A DNA stretch of 64,000 bases. Origin: Clusia tigrina. Its lineage: Eukaryota > Arthropoda > Insecta > Diptera > Clusiidae. The DNA lies in NCBI GenBank assembly GCA_920105625.2, contig OV050033.1, forward strand, positions 15,644,001-15,708,000. The letters are read 5' to 3'. Position 1 is the stretch's first letter, and each line of letters begins with the position of its first letter. Both the position numbers and the translations under genes were made by a program. The notes under the pieces are model-generated. The model did no database searches, was not told the DNA's origin, and worked only from the letters and a program-made list of their open reading frames with translations. Shown piece by piece: positions 35,701-49,500 of the stretch.

Positions 35701-38700
35701 ATTGCATCATATGCCATCAGCCATTATTAGAAAAGAATGAGGCCAACAGTAAACTACAAACTACTCGCAGCATATCAGCATTTGGCGCAAGTGGCTGTGC
35801 CAGTGGCTTGGCAGGCGATTCCATGGCCCCAGCAATGGCGCGGCATCCTCTCCCATTGCGTTAGTTTGACCACCAAACTCTATAATCACTTTTCCGCTGC
35901 ATAGCATTTGTGTTGTGCTAACGCTAGCGCAGTATGAGTGCGAGCGTGTGTGTGTGTAATGCTGTATCCTTGTACAAAGTTTAATGGCCCGTAATAAACC
36001 GATTTTTGCCTTACTTTGTTTTTGTTTTGTGCTTTTTTCCCAGTAGCCAGTGTAGCCAGCGTTTCCACTGTATTTAGTGGGCGGTTAACGCTGAGCTCTC
36101 TGCAGTCCGAGCAGTTATGTTTATGTAGACGAGTGTGTGTCCCAGCGCCCCGTCAAGTGCGTGTGCCTGGTGTTAACAGAGCGGCAGTAGTGCCGCTGCG
36201 AATTTTACCCCACCCAAGTAGTTAGTTGTTGATTATCGCGCAGCCAGCGTATACAAATTTTTTGTAGACAGCGTATCGGTTGTGTTTGGAGAAGTATTTC
36301 GTTTTTCAATCCCACTGCGATTTCATAATGCCAAAGCAATTGAAAGGACACCACACAGGGGCGATCAGAGGGTTGATAGGACGATGACTTATCTCATACC
36401 TTAACTGGTCTTGATCGCAGTTATTTTAGCTTTATATTTAGAGGAGTTTATGGTCTTATGGAGGGAGTTAAACTGTTACCATGAATATGAACCGTAGGTA
36501 CTTTTCATAATTCCAGAGATAATTTCACTTGTCCTCTCAGTTGAAAGTTAACATTTGCTACATGGCGGTATCCAGAGTTCGTAACTGAGGTCATGGTGGT
36601 GTATTTGATGGACATAAATCGAGTGAATTACTTCAGTGGATATTCTGAGTCTCTATTGGGTCCTTCATTGCTATTCCATACCAACAGAATACTTTTTATC
36701 GTATTAAACTCATCGTGAGGATACTCAAAAGGGCAGAGATACAGGCGAACTTATCTGAGTTGTCACTGAACGTGCTCTTAAACGGAAACTATAACCGTAT
36801 GCTCCTATTCCAGACATTCCTCCTCATGGTGTATACATTTAGCTAAATAACAAAACTATCACTTTTTATTTTTACTTCTAAATCGTCAATTTGTAAATGC
36901 AATGGAAGGGAATGACTTATTATATTGATAGATCGGATTCTGGCTAAACGGCTCCTTCCATTTTTAATTATCTATGATATTTAATGTTACCTTCCTACTA
37001 TAGTGCACTGCTCGACAAGATTCAACTGGGAGATAGTTGGTGGACTTCTGAAAGATAAGTCCCTTCGTGTCTTTCTTACCAAATGACCGATACAGAACAA
37101 AACCGACAGAACTGATCACTTACACCCCGTTCCCACCAATATTTTAAACACTTTTACAGTGCTGCGAGTATTTGGAACATTTCTTTTGGGATGCCTCACA
37201 AAATATTGTTGATGGTTCATAAAATAGGGATGCTTAAACCCCGCAGGTATCAGACTTGTCCATCTCAAACTAAATGTTAAGTAAGCCCTTATAAAGGCAG
37301 TATTTCGCAATATGTCTTTTAGGATCAGATGAAAACTAACAATTGTGCAGGGTGAGCATGGTAGCCAAGACACTTAATATAAACTGACGCTCAATATAAA
37401 CAGATGTTTGACCTAACCTTGCATGTCCCCTAGGCCCGGTACTTCGTACTTGTATCTCCAACCTATCATATTCTAATTTTCAGAAACTTGCATCACAGTG
37501 CTAGGATAAACTTCTGTTAAAAACCTATTTATATTTATCCAGGCTTTTGAACCAAATTTATCACTTCGATTTTCATTCCTAACATTCTTCAGCAGATATT
37601 GAAGAGAGTAACTTTAAGAGTTTATTCGCATGCACAAGGCCTGACGACTTCTCTTGCACACTTGCGTACATATCTGGACACTATTTACTAGCAAAATGGC
37701 AGATTTTATCGTCCATTTGATGCTGCAAGTTATACCAGTCATGTTATCCAATATTAGATACGAAAAATACCAGCGCTGGAAGCGATGTACTTCAAATAAA
37801 TGTTAAGCCGACAGGACTCTACTCTACCATGGGACATTTTTTGTATATTTATTATTATTATTATCATTATTTCCAAGTATCTCTGTGCTACCATTTCTGC
37901 TGATAAGAAACATAATGCCATTGCGACCGCCCCGGATGTGAAGTCTAACGAACGAAAAGCAACCAAACCCCCGAAATGGCGGCGGCAGATATAAGCCAAA
38001 GGTAGACAATAAATCAAAATAATGTGTCCTTAAAAGAAAAGCCAACGACAAGAGAAATTTCCTTGCATATAGCCTCATACTGAATAAACCACCGTCATTG
38101 TAGGTTGTGTTCTTCCTGCCGACGCCGCTGCTGGCACTTTTGCTACTGATATTGTAATTGTAAACGTAAACAGTAAACGCAACTTGTCAACGATATCTCG
38201 TTGTTAATAATGCCATTGATAGCATTAAAGCTAACGATGTCAATCAATAAATTGCTGCAACAATCAAGCAACAAAAAATACAAGAAACACCAAAAACATA
38301 GAGGAAAAAAAATTTATGAGTATAAAAATACAAAGGACAGCAAAAAGGACGAAAGAAATGCGCTTCGTAGGGAGGAGGAGCCGCTCATACTCGAAAGTAA
38401 GAGCTGCCAACAGAATTTTCTTACAACTTACTGGAAATTGGTTAAACAAGTTGGACGAGAACGCTATTGATGCGAGTGCTTGGCGGGATTTGTCGCTAGT
38501 TCGACACATTTTAACAATTAGGAACACAGTTTCCCTGTATTTCGGAGCAGGAAATTTGCGAAATGTTCCTCTATTATTTTCTGTATTTTTTCATGTCTAC
38601 AATTTTTCTCAATAAGTTTGAAGAAAATGTTCACATGTCAATTGTTTGTGCCGATTTGGAAGCTTTTCGGTGTCATTTGCACATTAACGCTGCAATCAGT

Positions 38701-40784
38701 ACGTATACGTGACATTTAATTGTGTCACTTGAAACCCGCTGACACCCTCGACGCTCGTTACATTTCAATCGAGTCGTTTACATGAAATTTCCACCACAAA
38801 GCGTGCTTAGCATTAATCTGGTGCTTGCCTCTTTTTCGTTGCACTTAATTTCTATCGCTCTGACGCTTACAAAAATATTTACTTGCATAAGAAACAGTAA
38901 CAAAAACAACACTGCCAACAATAACAACAACAGGAAAAGCAACAAGGCCAGCCACCACTGCAAAGTAAACTAAATAACAAAATAAAGTTAATACACTTTG
39001 CATAATTGTGCAGCGTAAGCAATATGCAAATAGCAACAAAAACAAAAACGACAGCAGCAGCAGCAGCAATAACAACAAGAACAATAACAGCAGACGACTT
39101 GAACATTAACACAACACAAACACCACACCAGACCACCACCAACAACAGTAACAACAACAACAATATGAACTGCAAAAGATAGCAAAATACTCGTAGGAAA
39201 AATGAAAATATATTTTCATATTCTCAGCAAGCGCTCCATGACGGAGCAGAGCGTCGACTGCTCCTCCTGCCGCTTCATCGCTTGTTGGCGTTAAAAATTT
39301 GCATAAATTTATGTTAACCTGCCCCAACTGGAGTTCTGGCCCTGCTAACTGTGTTAACTGTAGCTGTAGCCGTGAGTGTTTTGGGCTGCATTGTAGGTCC
39401 CTTTTTCCAGGCACATTTCGGTTGCTTGTACCCTTTTGCTGTGTGTGTATGTGTGTGTGTGTGGGTGCTCTCTAACATGCCCACTAATGAGCCCCTCTTC
39501 TCACAGTGAGTGGCTCTGTGTCGGTGTGTACAAGTGACAGTGGGTGTGGCATGGCGTTTTTTCGTTTATTTGCAATTGTCAATCTGCCCCTTTTGTGACT
39601 AGAAAAATCGTGTAAATAAATTGTTTCGCGTTTGTCGGCCGTGCATGTTTTGCATGTGTGTGGTCGCTCATTCGTTGGAGAAGCGTGCAAATATGTTTGT
39701 TTTTTCCTTACATTTTTGAGCCTTTTCGCTTTGTGTTGTTGATTATTTTTTATGCGTGTAATTGTTTTACTGTGCGGTCATTTATTATGCGCTTTATTTT
39801 AATTTACTCTTGGCATGCTTTATTTACGCGGTTGTGCAGGGGCAGCGATAATGGCAGTCGTTGGCATATCAATGACCTCGACTCCATTGTTGGTGCTGTT
39901 CTTTTTGTGGTTGTTGTTGCTGTTGTTGGGCCCGTGTTAGTTGTCACACACTTATTTAGATTGAGCAACAGATTTTTACGTTTGTTTCATAAGTTGTGGA
40001 AAGATTGAAATTTTGCCCCATTTGAATATGGCGGCAAAACGGAAAAAATGAAAAATGGAATAACATATAAAATTAATTGCATATAATGAATAATTTGCCG
40101 CACCCCCTTGCATGTCCAGATAAAAGCTGGTTGTTCATTCGCAAGGGTTTAATTGCTTAATTAAAGCGAGAGGGAGAAGGGGACTAAATGAGTCACACAA
40201 AAATGTCGGCACAACTCACGAGATGTGAACTTAAGATACATAACTGCAAAAAGCGAACTTTCAATGGCAGGGGTCTGTGGAATAACATACTTCCTTTAGG
40301 CTGCTCTGGCAGCATCTGAGATGCGTGAAGAAAATTGTGGCAATGGACTCATTAAAGATTCTAAATAAGACGAATCTGCTGATTGATGAATCTTAATTGA
40401 GAGTGATTGCAATTAATAGGTTCAGGACACTAATAGAATAATTCAGAGGAATCATTCAAAGACTCTACAATTCTCACAATTGTGGTACCCATGGTCCATA
40501 AAACCCTGCATATGGAATAGTTAAAATTTCTTTGCTGCTGTTATTGTCACCACAAATGTATACAAAATAGACTCCAACTCTGAGTTCCATTGCAGCACAG
40601 ACTCCCACTACGGTACTAACTTTAAGTGTATTACGACATTAAATATGATTTGTATGTATACTAGGAATCCGTGAGCACAGAAGAATAAACTGGGAGAACT
40701 TAGCTAATATCCTTCTCAATACAAATTATAATAAACTCAGAAAGATTAAAAAAACGTTTACTGCGACTCCGAACTCACGTATAC
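32741..40784. other. Intronic noncoding DNA, no gene seen
   Basis: About 8 kb. Holds a CACT tetranucleotide run at 35539-35561 and CAA/CAG-rich tracts near 39050-39160. The 35.0-36.3 kb interval is comparatively GC-rich, with CTCACTCACTC and TGTGTGTG tracts, and would be a reasonable place to look for an alternative promoter or enhancer, but I see no decisive motif. Open frames here lack recognisable domains. Confidence 0.4.
35539..35561. repeat. (CACT)n microsatellite
   Basis: Five consecutive CACT/CTCA units. Confidence 0.9.
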
Positions 40785-41405
40785 CTACTTTCAGACAGTC
40801 AAGCGGCTTTAAGAGCCCTTTAATTGATCAAGATCACCTCAAAAATGGTAAATGATTGCCTAAACTTTCTCGATAAGGTAGGGAATTTTAATACCGTAGT
40901 ATTAAGGTGCATTCCCGAACACGAAGGACACGATGTAATTAAATGACTGATTACGTAGCCAAAGGAGGGCCAAACTTGCACTTGATAGGACCTGAGCCCG
41001 TCTGTAGGGTCACAAGACGCCACATAAATGAAGTTATCAGGAAATGGGAACAAAATAAATTTGCCGACCACTGACTTAATAGAGCAGGTCAACGTCAAGG
41101 AAAACAGTTTCTAATCCCAACAAAGGAAATAAGCTACTTTCACTAAGCCAAACATACGAATTTCCTCTGGTTACTTTACAGGCCACTGCAACCTGAGGTA
41201 TCACCTAAACAAGTTGGGTTTTTGCGACACTGATGTCCCTCGATTCTGTGATATGGATATTGAAGGCTCAGAACACATTTTCGGTGAATGTTCTTCACTT
41301 GGCAGATAAGGATTTCAACACACAGGTGACGTTGTCATGCCTCCATATATTAACTTTGGAATAGCAAACCTCAGACTGTGCTTCATAAAAAGCCTAAACA
41401 GTTAG
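40785..41405 (+). pseudogene. Non-LTR retrotransposon RNase H and C-terminal relic
   Basis: Fragments of the 3' part of a non-LTR polyprotein, in the order expected. They include LLSDSQAALRAL at 40785-40820 (RNase H 'SDS.AAL' motif), then a stop, then ITSKMVNDCLNFLDKVGNF and LRCIPEHEGHD (decayed 'W.PGH.G' motif). After a frameshift comes AKGGPNLHLIGPEPVC with VTRRHINEVIRKWEQNKFAD. Finally 41169-41405 holds TGHCNLRYHLNKLGFC with ...FCDMD...SEHIFGECSSL, the C-terminal Cys/His cluster, with one internal stop. An RNase H domain points to the I/LOA/R1 side rather than jockey. At least three stops and two frameshifts, so old and dead. Confidence 0.8.
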
Positions 41406-41635
41406 TTAAACATATGCCATTCCACATTAGATCTCCTTTAGTAGCAGTGCTTCTTGCCCTCTAATAACAATAATAATAGTACTGCGGCTCAGACCCAGCT
41501 CCATTCACTAACAAATGTGTCTCCGATTGCAACTCCAGGCCAATAACTCCCATTGCAACTCCCTATTCATAACACCGCATGCATGAGTTCATATGCAGCT
41601 TCTGATTTAACGTGGTTTTCAGCTCTGTATACTCT

Positions 41636-41705
41636 AGGTTAGGTAGGAGTGGCCGCCCAGTTTGCCAAAAGCACACTTGAACACACATAATGGCCCATTT
41701 GTATA
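41636..41705 (-). mobile_element. Possible non-LTR 3' end fragment
   Basis: On the minus strand this reads ...GGGCGGCCACTCCTACCTAACCTAG, a form I associate with 3' UTR tails of dipteran non-LTR elements (tail of CCTAACC type). It is short and lacks coding sequence. It lies on the opposite strand to the relic that ends at 41405, so it is not that element's tail. Confidence 0.3.
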
Positions 41706-44700
41706 CTCTAACATAGAAAGAAAATAAACGTAGGGATTGCCATCTATTTTGGTGGAAGTAGTGATTTGGATCACTTTGGCAATTTATACGAAGAAAGCTC
41801 TGAAACAGTTAACAGGAGAAAGCTCTGAAGCAAACAGCAATTGGAATCCACGACTTCTCATTAGAATGCATATGCTTACATATTATACAGCGAATCCAGT
41901 TACTCAAGTTCGAAGTATATACTACAGGATAAAGAAAATCTATAGTTCAGAATAAACGCTCACGATCTGGCGGTATATAGTATATACTTCAACCAATGGG
42001 GTAATGGAATACATCCGTCAGGACATTGCTTACTTATGCGTCTTATTCTTTTAATGGCTTTCTCTCCTCTATCACAGTACTGGGCCCCAGGTTTCAGGTT
42101 CTTCCGCCTTTTATCATTCTCCTACCACAAGTAACTGAACGACTCTCATAATACTAGTGCCTGGCTCAATGTGATTTATCATATGCATTCGAAAATATGA
42201 TTCATACAAAATGACTAAATGATAGGAATGAGATGATGAATATGAAATATTCCTAACAGCCTCCTGTCTCTCTATTCAATTAGACAAACCCACCATAGCA
42301 ATAGTCACAGCTCCCAGCAAGCACAACTCATTCCCAGCAAATTTGAATGTTCATTTTGGTAGTTTAATACTTATTATTACAATTATGGAGACGCCAGGAT
42401 ATGAGCACATAGCAAACAACGTTACATGAGGATAACAAAGCTAACAATGTTGATTAATTTGGAAGTATTCTATAGCTCCATAAAATCTTCTGAACTTTTG
42501 GAAAGTCATGTTTTGATTGCTCAATTCAATTATGTGCCGTGTGAAAAATGTGCAAATGAAAAATTGCGCAGGCCTCATTTTGCTTGAAAGCCTGCCCAGT
42601 CAACGCTCAACACTCACCATGTTCGCACTACTTTCTTCATTTCACGCTTGACAAAGTGCCACGTTAACAGCGAAGGAACTTTCTTTTCATCAGTGGCCAT
42701 AATTTAATTACAAACAATTTGGGGGCACAAAACCAGGCTCATAAATTTAAGAAAAGCACAGCGCAGCTCAACGCAACGCTACGCAACAAAAACCGTCAAA
42801 AGGAGCGTGTGACCGGAAATTGCGTCCATTCATTTCGCTCCAGAGTCACAGTCACACTCACACTTACACTGGCACATTCTTTGCCAATTGTAAATTCTAC
42901 AAAATGCCCGAACTTTTTGAAATTAACTTTTGTTGGTGTTGTTGTTGCAGAAATTCTTGCATGGAGCTGGTCTGAGAGAGCGAAAACCTTTCGCTACAAT
43001 AAATAATTACCCTCAAACATTTTGACATTAATGCAATTACGCTTAAATGCCATTCACAGTGGCCACAACGGAACGCAATTGAAGCGAAATGCTAACTCAA
43101 TAAAACTCAGCGGCGCACAACAGCGGCCAACGTTGACTGACTCAATGACTCAGTGACTCACTGACTGACTCCTTGATGGACGTTGTTGCCCGAAGTGGGC
43201 TCCTTGCTGTTGTTCTTATGCTGCGTGGTCGGTTGTCGGTTGCCTGCCTCACTGACTGACTGCCGGCCTGACAGTGACGGGCCGCTTACAGTTGGCATAT
43301 GCCAGGATATGAAATTTCCAAGGATTACTTTCTAAATTTGCGTACTTGTGTAGGAGAACAGGACTTTGACAAATGTCCGCTAATGACAGCTGTGAAATTA
43401 GAGCGCAAAAGTTACGAAATTTACAAAATTTACGAAATTATACGAAATTGTTATAATAGAAATACACACGAACAGAATGGAAGCAAGGGAGCACCAGCAG
43501 GAGCAGCAGCAGGAGCAGCGCCCAAATTGTAAAGGCGAAAAATGAAAAATTCTCCTAATTTTCAGTTTTAATGCTGCGCAATTTGTGATTGTGTGACTGA
43601 TTTTTTTTTTCAATATTATTTCCTTTTTGTCCTCTGTTTTCAACCTCAAATTTTCTCAAATTTCATAACCGTCGCTTGCATCATTTTTGCTCCAAATTAT
43701 GTAAATTACACTCTTGCTACGTAAGCCCCTAACTACCCACTCGTACCTTGCTGGCCTATTATAAGCGCTGGTTTTTTCCACGCCTTCGCGCAAAAAGTGT
43801 CAGCTATTTAAACTTAGCAGCAGAAAAATTATTAATAACTTGCATATTTATATGTGGGCCTCTTCACCCCGCTCCCCTTTGCACAGTATAATAACTGCCT
43901 CAACACTTACACACACACACACACTCACACTCCCACACACACTCTCATCAAACATTCTCCAGCGGGTATTAACCCACAGCGCTGTTATAGAAATATACCC
44001 GTAGAGCGATGTGCACACACTCGCATGCATAACCACAGTCATTCCTGGGCAAACATACACAAACACACATACCAACACACTCATACACACCAACATACAT
44101 ACACACGTATTTGCGCTGATTATATTTCGAGCACAGCAGGTGCTTAAAAAGTGCTCCCTTCTCTTCCTGTTCTTCTAATAAATGTATATAAGTTGGTATT
44201 ATGACTTCAGCATTTCACCATCATTTTCTCACTCTACATGTGGTCTACTAAGTTTTATATACAGCCGCAGACACATTAGTTTGATAAGTGGTAATACAAT
44301 CATTCTAATCGCGGGTGATCTTCAATATGCGTAGATTAGATTTATAGATTATACACTGCGACCTGAAAGATCTATTGTGATGCCCCTATTTATTTGAAAG
44401 ATGAGGATAGTCTCATCTATTAATCTTCTGTCAGGTTAATTTCCGACAGGAGATTGGGAAAATTTTTTTTTGGATTGCAAAACTGAGGACTCAGTTCAGT
44501 TCTCTTACTATATTTGTAGAGTCTAAAATCATCGAACAAAATCACAATTGTCTGAGAACGAATCCTTCCAGTTGAAGTAAACTGTGTTCCAACCAATCAT
44601 TCGAATTTATCTGTAGTTGCACGTGTATATACTAGATCCTTCAGATTTATACCATGAAGAAGGCTCAGGCAATTTCGTTATGTACGCGCCATTAGAGAAA

Positions 44701-47700
44701 ATAATCAGGAACTCTATTGCGACTATAGCAGAACTGAATATTTACTGTTACTATATATTATAGAACGATCTCAAGTTGGTTTTGAGGGTTCCATTATATT
44801 CTTCAACACATTATTTCAGTGTTTTCCAATTGTTTGTATAACTTTCTAGTTCAAGTCAATATTCTCTCTAGTTATGGAAGAAGTAGATAGAAGAAGGTAT
44901 TATTAACAGCTCTTTCGGGTGATTTTCATAACAATTATTAGGCTCACCAATATATCCATTCATGTCTGGAACTTATATAGTTCAATGAGTGAACATAAAT
45001 ATATAAATTTAGTATTTGGTGTTCCATTCTATTTCAATCGGTAGTTGTCCTTTCCTTCAACAACTAATGAATGGGTTCTTTACTTAAGGCCAAAAATTAC
45101 ATGATGCGAAAAATGTCACCAATGACTTGGTTCTTACTTTCTTAATCAAATCCCCATATAGAATATTAACAATCTAGAAACAAGCAGAATCTTGGATAAG
45201 TGTGGTATTAATACGCCTAAAAGGGGATTTCTAGTACTAAACGAAAATATTCGTAGGTACCTCAGATACAACTATAAACCAGGCCGTGGTACATGAACGG
45301 TTTGCATATCTTTGAAAGCGTCGGTAGACTGTGAGCATGACAATGTTGGAATAAGGCGGATTAAATACTGATGTTCTTCCTGAACATAATTTGCCATTTT
45401 TTTAAACAATTTTCTTCAAATTGTGACAACAATATAATAAAACAATTTCAGTATTCATATATAACCAAGTATAAATTCTCACTTCACTTACACAGGTCAA
45501 GTGGTACGCAGCTAAAGGTTTACCCAGTTCAAGTTTGCTTATTGGTACTATTTGATTCGATAGTAGTCTTAATGGTCGAATTATATAGAATGCGTTTGAA
45601 AAGCACCGAAAATTTTGAATCGATTGCAAACAGTCCGGGTAGTTCACTTGTGAATGAGCTACTGCAGCAACAGTAAGGAAGTGTAAATGGTGGTTTGAAA
45701 TATATAAGGAATAGGTCAAACAAGTATGAAACTCTGGTATTGAACAGAAACCTGTGTCCTATTATTATGACGTCCAGAGTCCATTAATCAATAACATTAC
45801 CCAAAGATAGTTCATCTGTAAGAGTTGACAATGAGAATTGCGTTCTCCTACCTTGAATTTTTGTATCTAAAAGTCTCATATTTTTCCATTTTAATTTTGA
45901 TTAGCACATTTTCTTTCAGGCTTCGCTTCTTTCATTCAAACTTATTGGTTGAAAACTCTCTCTCACTCCTTGGCTTACTATTTATATACATGTGGCACAA
46001 GAAACTTCCTGGTGCTTTATACATTCACGTTTCCCCCCCTCCATTCCATTCGATTTCGAATCAATAGATAATTATTTTATTTCAGTATTTAACACTTTTT
46101 GACTACTTCCTAACACAACCCTCAGTTATTCCTCAAAGGACAACGGAATATTTAATACACCACCAATAAAATAAATCACATAAAGCGAAGGTACCAAAGT
46201 AATTACTAGTGCACAGCATACTGCCGTAGGGTGTGGTGAAAGTAGCCCGGCATGTCATTAAAATTAAGCTCCCATTTAATCCTTTACTTAAGTTGTGGAA
46301 AGGCAAATGTCGTCGTTACTTAAAAATAAATTCTACATTTTCATAGAAGCATTCGTCAGCACAGATGTCTGCGAGTGCTGCTGTACTCGTGCCTTTATTT
46401 ATAGAAATGCTTTACTTTAATTTCAATTTGAATTTGTTGTTTAAATTTTAATTAATTGCAATTTGTCACTTTCCTTCAGTGCTGAAGTGAACGAGTATTG
46501 GACGAAAGTTTATCATTTTGTGGGCGCTCAACTAGACCAACGTTTGGGTGGATTTAATTTATGGTGTCTTGATTGCTTTGGGGGTGAGTAAATCTGGGGC
46601 TGCAAATGATTGGCTACTATAAAGGATGGGAAGCCAAAAGAGCTCTTCCTTCAAGAACCCAGTTTTGAATTGCTCTGTGATGTCTATAAAATTTTAAATG
46701 AAATATGCGTTGAGGACGTATATTACTCAAATTCGAGGGTAGCATAATGAAGTTATTTTCGCTGTAGAACAAAACATAATTGATCTTGCTTTCTGGCGTG
46801 AAGCTAGACAATTGCTGCAAGTTTTAGTTGTACGTCTGCTATCAACTTGATTCAGTGAAGGAATGTTGACAGAATACTAACTTAGACGTGGTTTTTCAGT
46901 TGCATTTCATTATCAAAATACCATTCTGGCGATTTAAAGTTAGACTCATAAGCTCACTTCTCGTTAGGCATTTTGACGAGGATCGTGTTTATAGGGATCG
47001 AATCAGTTATTCAACCGTGTTTCAATAATCTGTTTGCGTTACTATTTTGGAAGTAAATTCAGCTTCTAGAATATCAATAGCATATCTGTTTAGAACGAGC
47101 GAGGCACTTCGTGAATCGTCCCCAAATAATGAGCTACAAATATATCTTTTAATATTAAGAAGATTATTTTTCTTACTCACATTTTAATATTAAGGATAAA
47201 TTCCCTCACCTCACTGCACACTTTGCACCAACTCTGGAGCCACATGTAGTATATTCCCCGCTGCCTGGTCATTCTGCTACTGCTCACAACCGATTCAAAG
47301 TGTTTCTATTTAATTTGACTTATTTTTATAATAAAATGTTATATCACTTCCCTCTAATGAAGCCACTTTCAGGAAGCCGGCCTGATGCGATCAATTTCTT
47401 TGCAGTGCAATAATAAATGGAAAATTTACCCCCATAAATTCCAATCACATTCCCAATCAACTTCGAATAGTCGTGTCACGGAAAAACGCAATAAAGGAAA
47501 AATCAACTCGATTTACTCGTGTAGCTAACAAACAAATTTAACAATAGCCAAGGACAATTTCTGATATCATGGTGCACAATCTTCCCAGCCGCTACTGGCC
47601 GCGCGACAGCTACAACAATGACAAGAACAGCAGTGAGAAGGTGTGAAGTGTCCAACGATATCGCCATCATCACCTGCTCCATTTGTCACGTCACGAACAC

Positions 47701-48517
47701 AAATGAAGCTACTTGTTTGCCAGGAAGACCACCCCTAGTGGCTTATTTCTTATTCCGTATTCCGTTTTGCGTTCATTATACCCAATAGTTCTCTTGTGTT
47801 TCTTCGTCGTTGGTTCGTCGTGTTGGTGCATTAGAAGCTACGCTTTGATCCATTGTCAAATGCGACACGAATGTTGCATGCAACGCGAAATGTTCAGGCA
47901 TAAGAAACAGCGAAGCGGTCCAACCCCTGCACCGCTCTGAGCTCTGCATTCACTGTCCTGCTGCGATGTTATCCGTTCGTTTGTTAGCGCATCTGATTGT
48001 AGGCCAGTCAAAGGATATGCTTGTGCACTGCTCGTTTTGTTGATTTCTTATGCGGATGTTTTTAAATTTGTATGCTTGCTTCCTTCCCAAATGCATTTCC
48101 GCTTCGATTATCAGCTACTTGCATAACTATTGTTATTATATGCTCACATTCTGTCAGAATGGAAATTTTCCAGAATTTGGATATTGTTATGAGAGCATGT
48201 CGTAGCTTTTAAGGGCGTACTGCGGAAATTCGGCAATAGTGTTGTATACTGGCTTTAGGGCCTAATGGTCAGGCCTCTACTCATGTACCAGTCTATGGTG
48301 TGGAGCTGGACAAGACAGTAACCATGAATTGGTTATAAACAATTGAAAGATCAGCCTCACCACATATTACTGAGGCAATAAGGATAAAGTGGCTATAGGG
48401 ATAATTCAATGATATGTCTGTATCCATCACCAAACATTTTGCGCAATTAAGTAACAGACAGACAGACAGCTCTGGCCTAAGATCCAGAAGAACCATTAAT
48501 CCAAAGAGTTCATGAGG
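41706..48517. other. Intronic noncoding DNA, no gene seen
   Basis: About 6.8 kb. Contains GACT-rich sequence at 43133-43175 and a CA tract at 43908-43943. Open frames (for example 42719-43006, 43854-44147, 45371-45676) are low-complexity or unrecognised. Confidence 0.4.
43908..43943. repeat. (CA)n microsatellite
   Basis: CA repeat with CTCACACTC interruptions. Confidence 0.9.
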
Positions 48518-49500
48518 TAATAACTAGACCCTGTGTAACCGAACCACATGTAGATTGACTGGGTCTTTCGTTTGGTGATATTTAAAGAAGTTGCAAGGGC
48601 AATGAAGGAGCAATAATCTAACTTCTATTTTCAGTAATTTCTCGGAAAATTGTCTCTTGGAATGAATATAGGAGGGTATTGTTATTTCTTCCCAATGACT
48701 TCTTCGTGGCTTAGAACGGAAGCAGAGGATTTATAATACCACTCTGAAATTGCTCTACAAAGAAGCTCTATGGCCCCAATACCAACGGCTAAAACAGGCA
48801 ACAACTTTATATGAGACCTATCATAGGTTAGGTTAGACTGGCTGTACAAATAGACCTGTTACGTCTTTAGCGATACCAAATGAGAGTGCATTTGAAATTT
48901 GAGGAACTAGAGATCATTAAATTGTGAGGGGTTTTTGTTAGCCTTAGAAGAGCGGCATTAAATCCTCTCCCTATCAGAGGGTTAGATCTTCTCCCTATCA
49001 TCATACTGCAATTGATCCGTGGAAGTGCCTGTATAGCCCTAACATAGGTCATCAGCTATCTTTTAGGAGGGTGAAATGGCTGCTCAAAAGTTCTTAGCTT
49101 GGTGCTCTTCTACCACGAAATACTGATAGTATAAGGAATGATATGTGCTAGAGTTATCGCAATAACAGATATTTTGTCTGTTTCCAGGGATTCTGGATAA
49201 GAACAAATTACCTACTTATCTTAGTATACACCACATCAACAGATTAAACCTCGAAATGCAAATACCTGCTTTCTGCTGACTAATAGTTAGAAGCCCTGAC
49301 AGTCAGGCAAAACCGTGGCGAGAATTTTATCAGTACTTATTATTTTTGATTCATTCCTAACACTGAACTACTACTCTGAAGATGAGACTGCACTCACAAA
49401 GACAATGCCGAAAGAAATATATCATATGATATAATAACTGGACCCTGTATATCCGAACGACATGTAGAAAGACTGGATCTTTCTTATATTAGCTAGAAGA
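48518..49500. repeat. Pair of diverged direct repeats ~910 bp apart
   Basis: TAATAACTAGACCCTGTGTA followed by ACCGAACCACATGTAG...GACTGGGTCTTTC (48518-48570) recurs as TAATAACTGGACCCTGTATA followed by TCCGAACGACATGTAG...GACTGGATCTTTC (49432-49484). Weaker similarity continues downstream of both (GGAGC.ATAATCT). They could be terminal direct repeats of an unrecognised element or an old duplication. No coding content is recognised between them. Confidence 0.6.
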
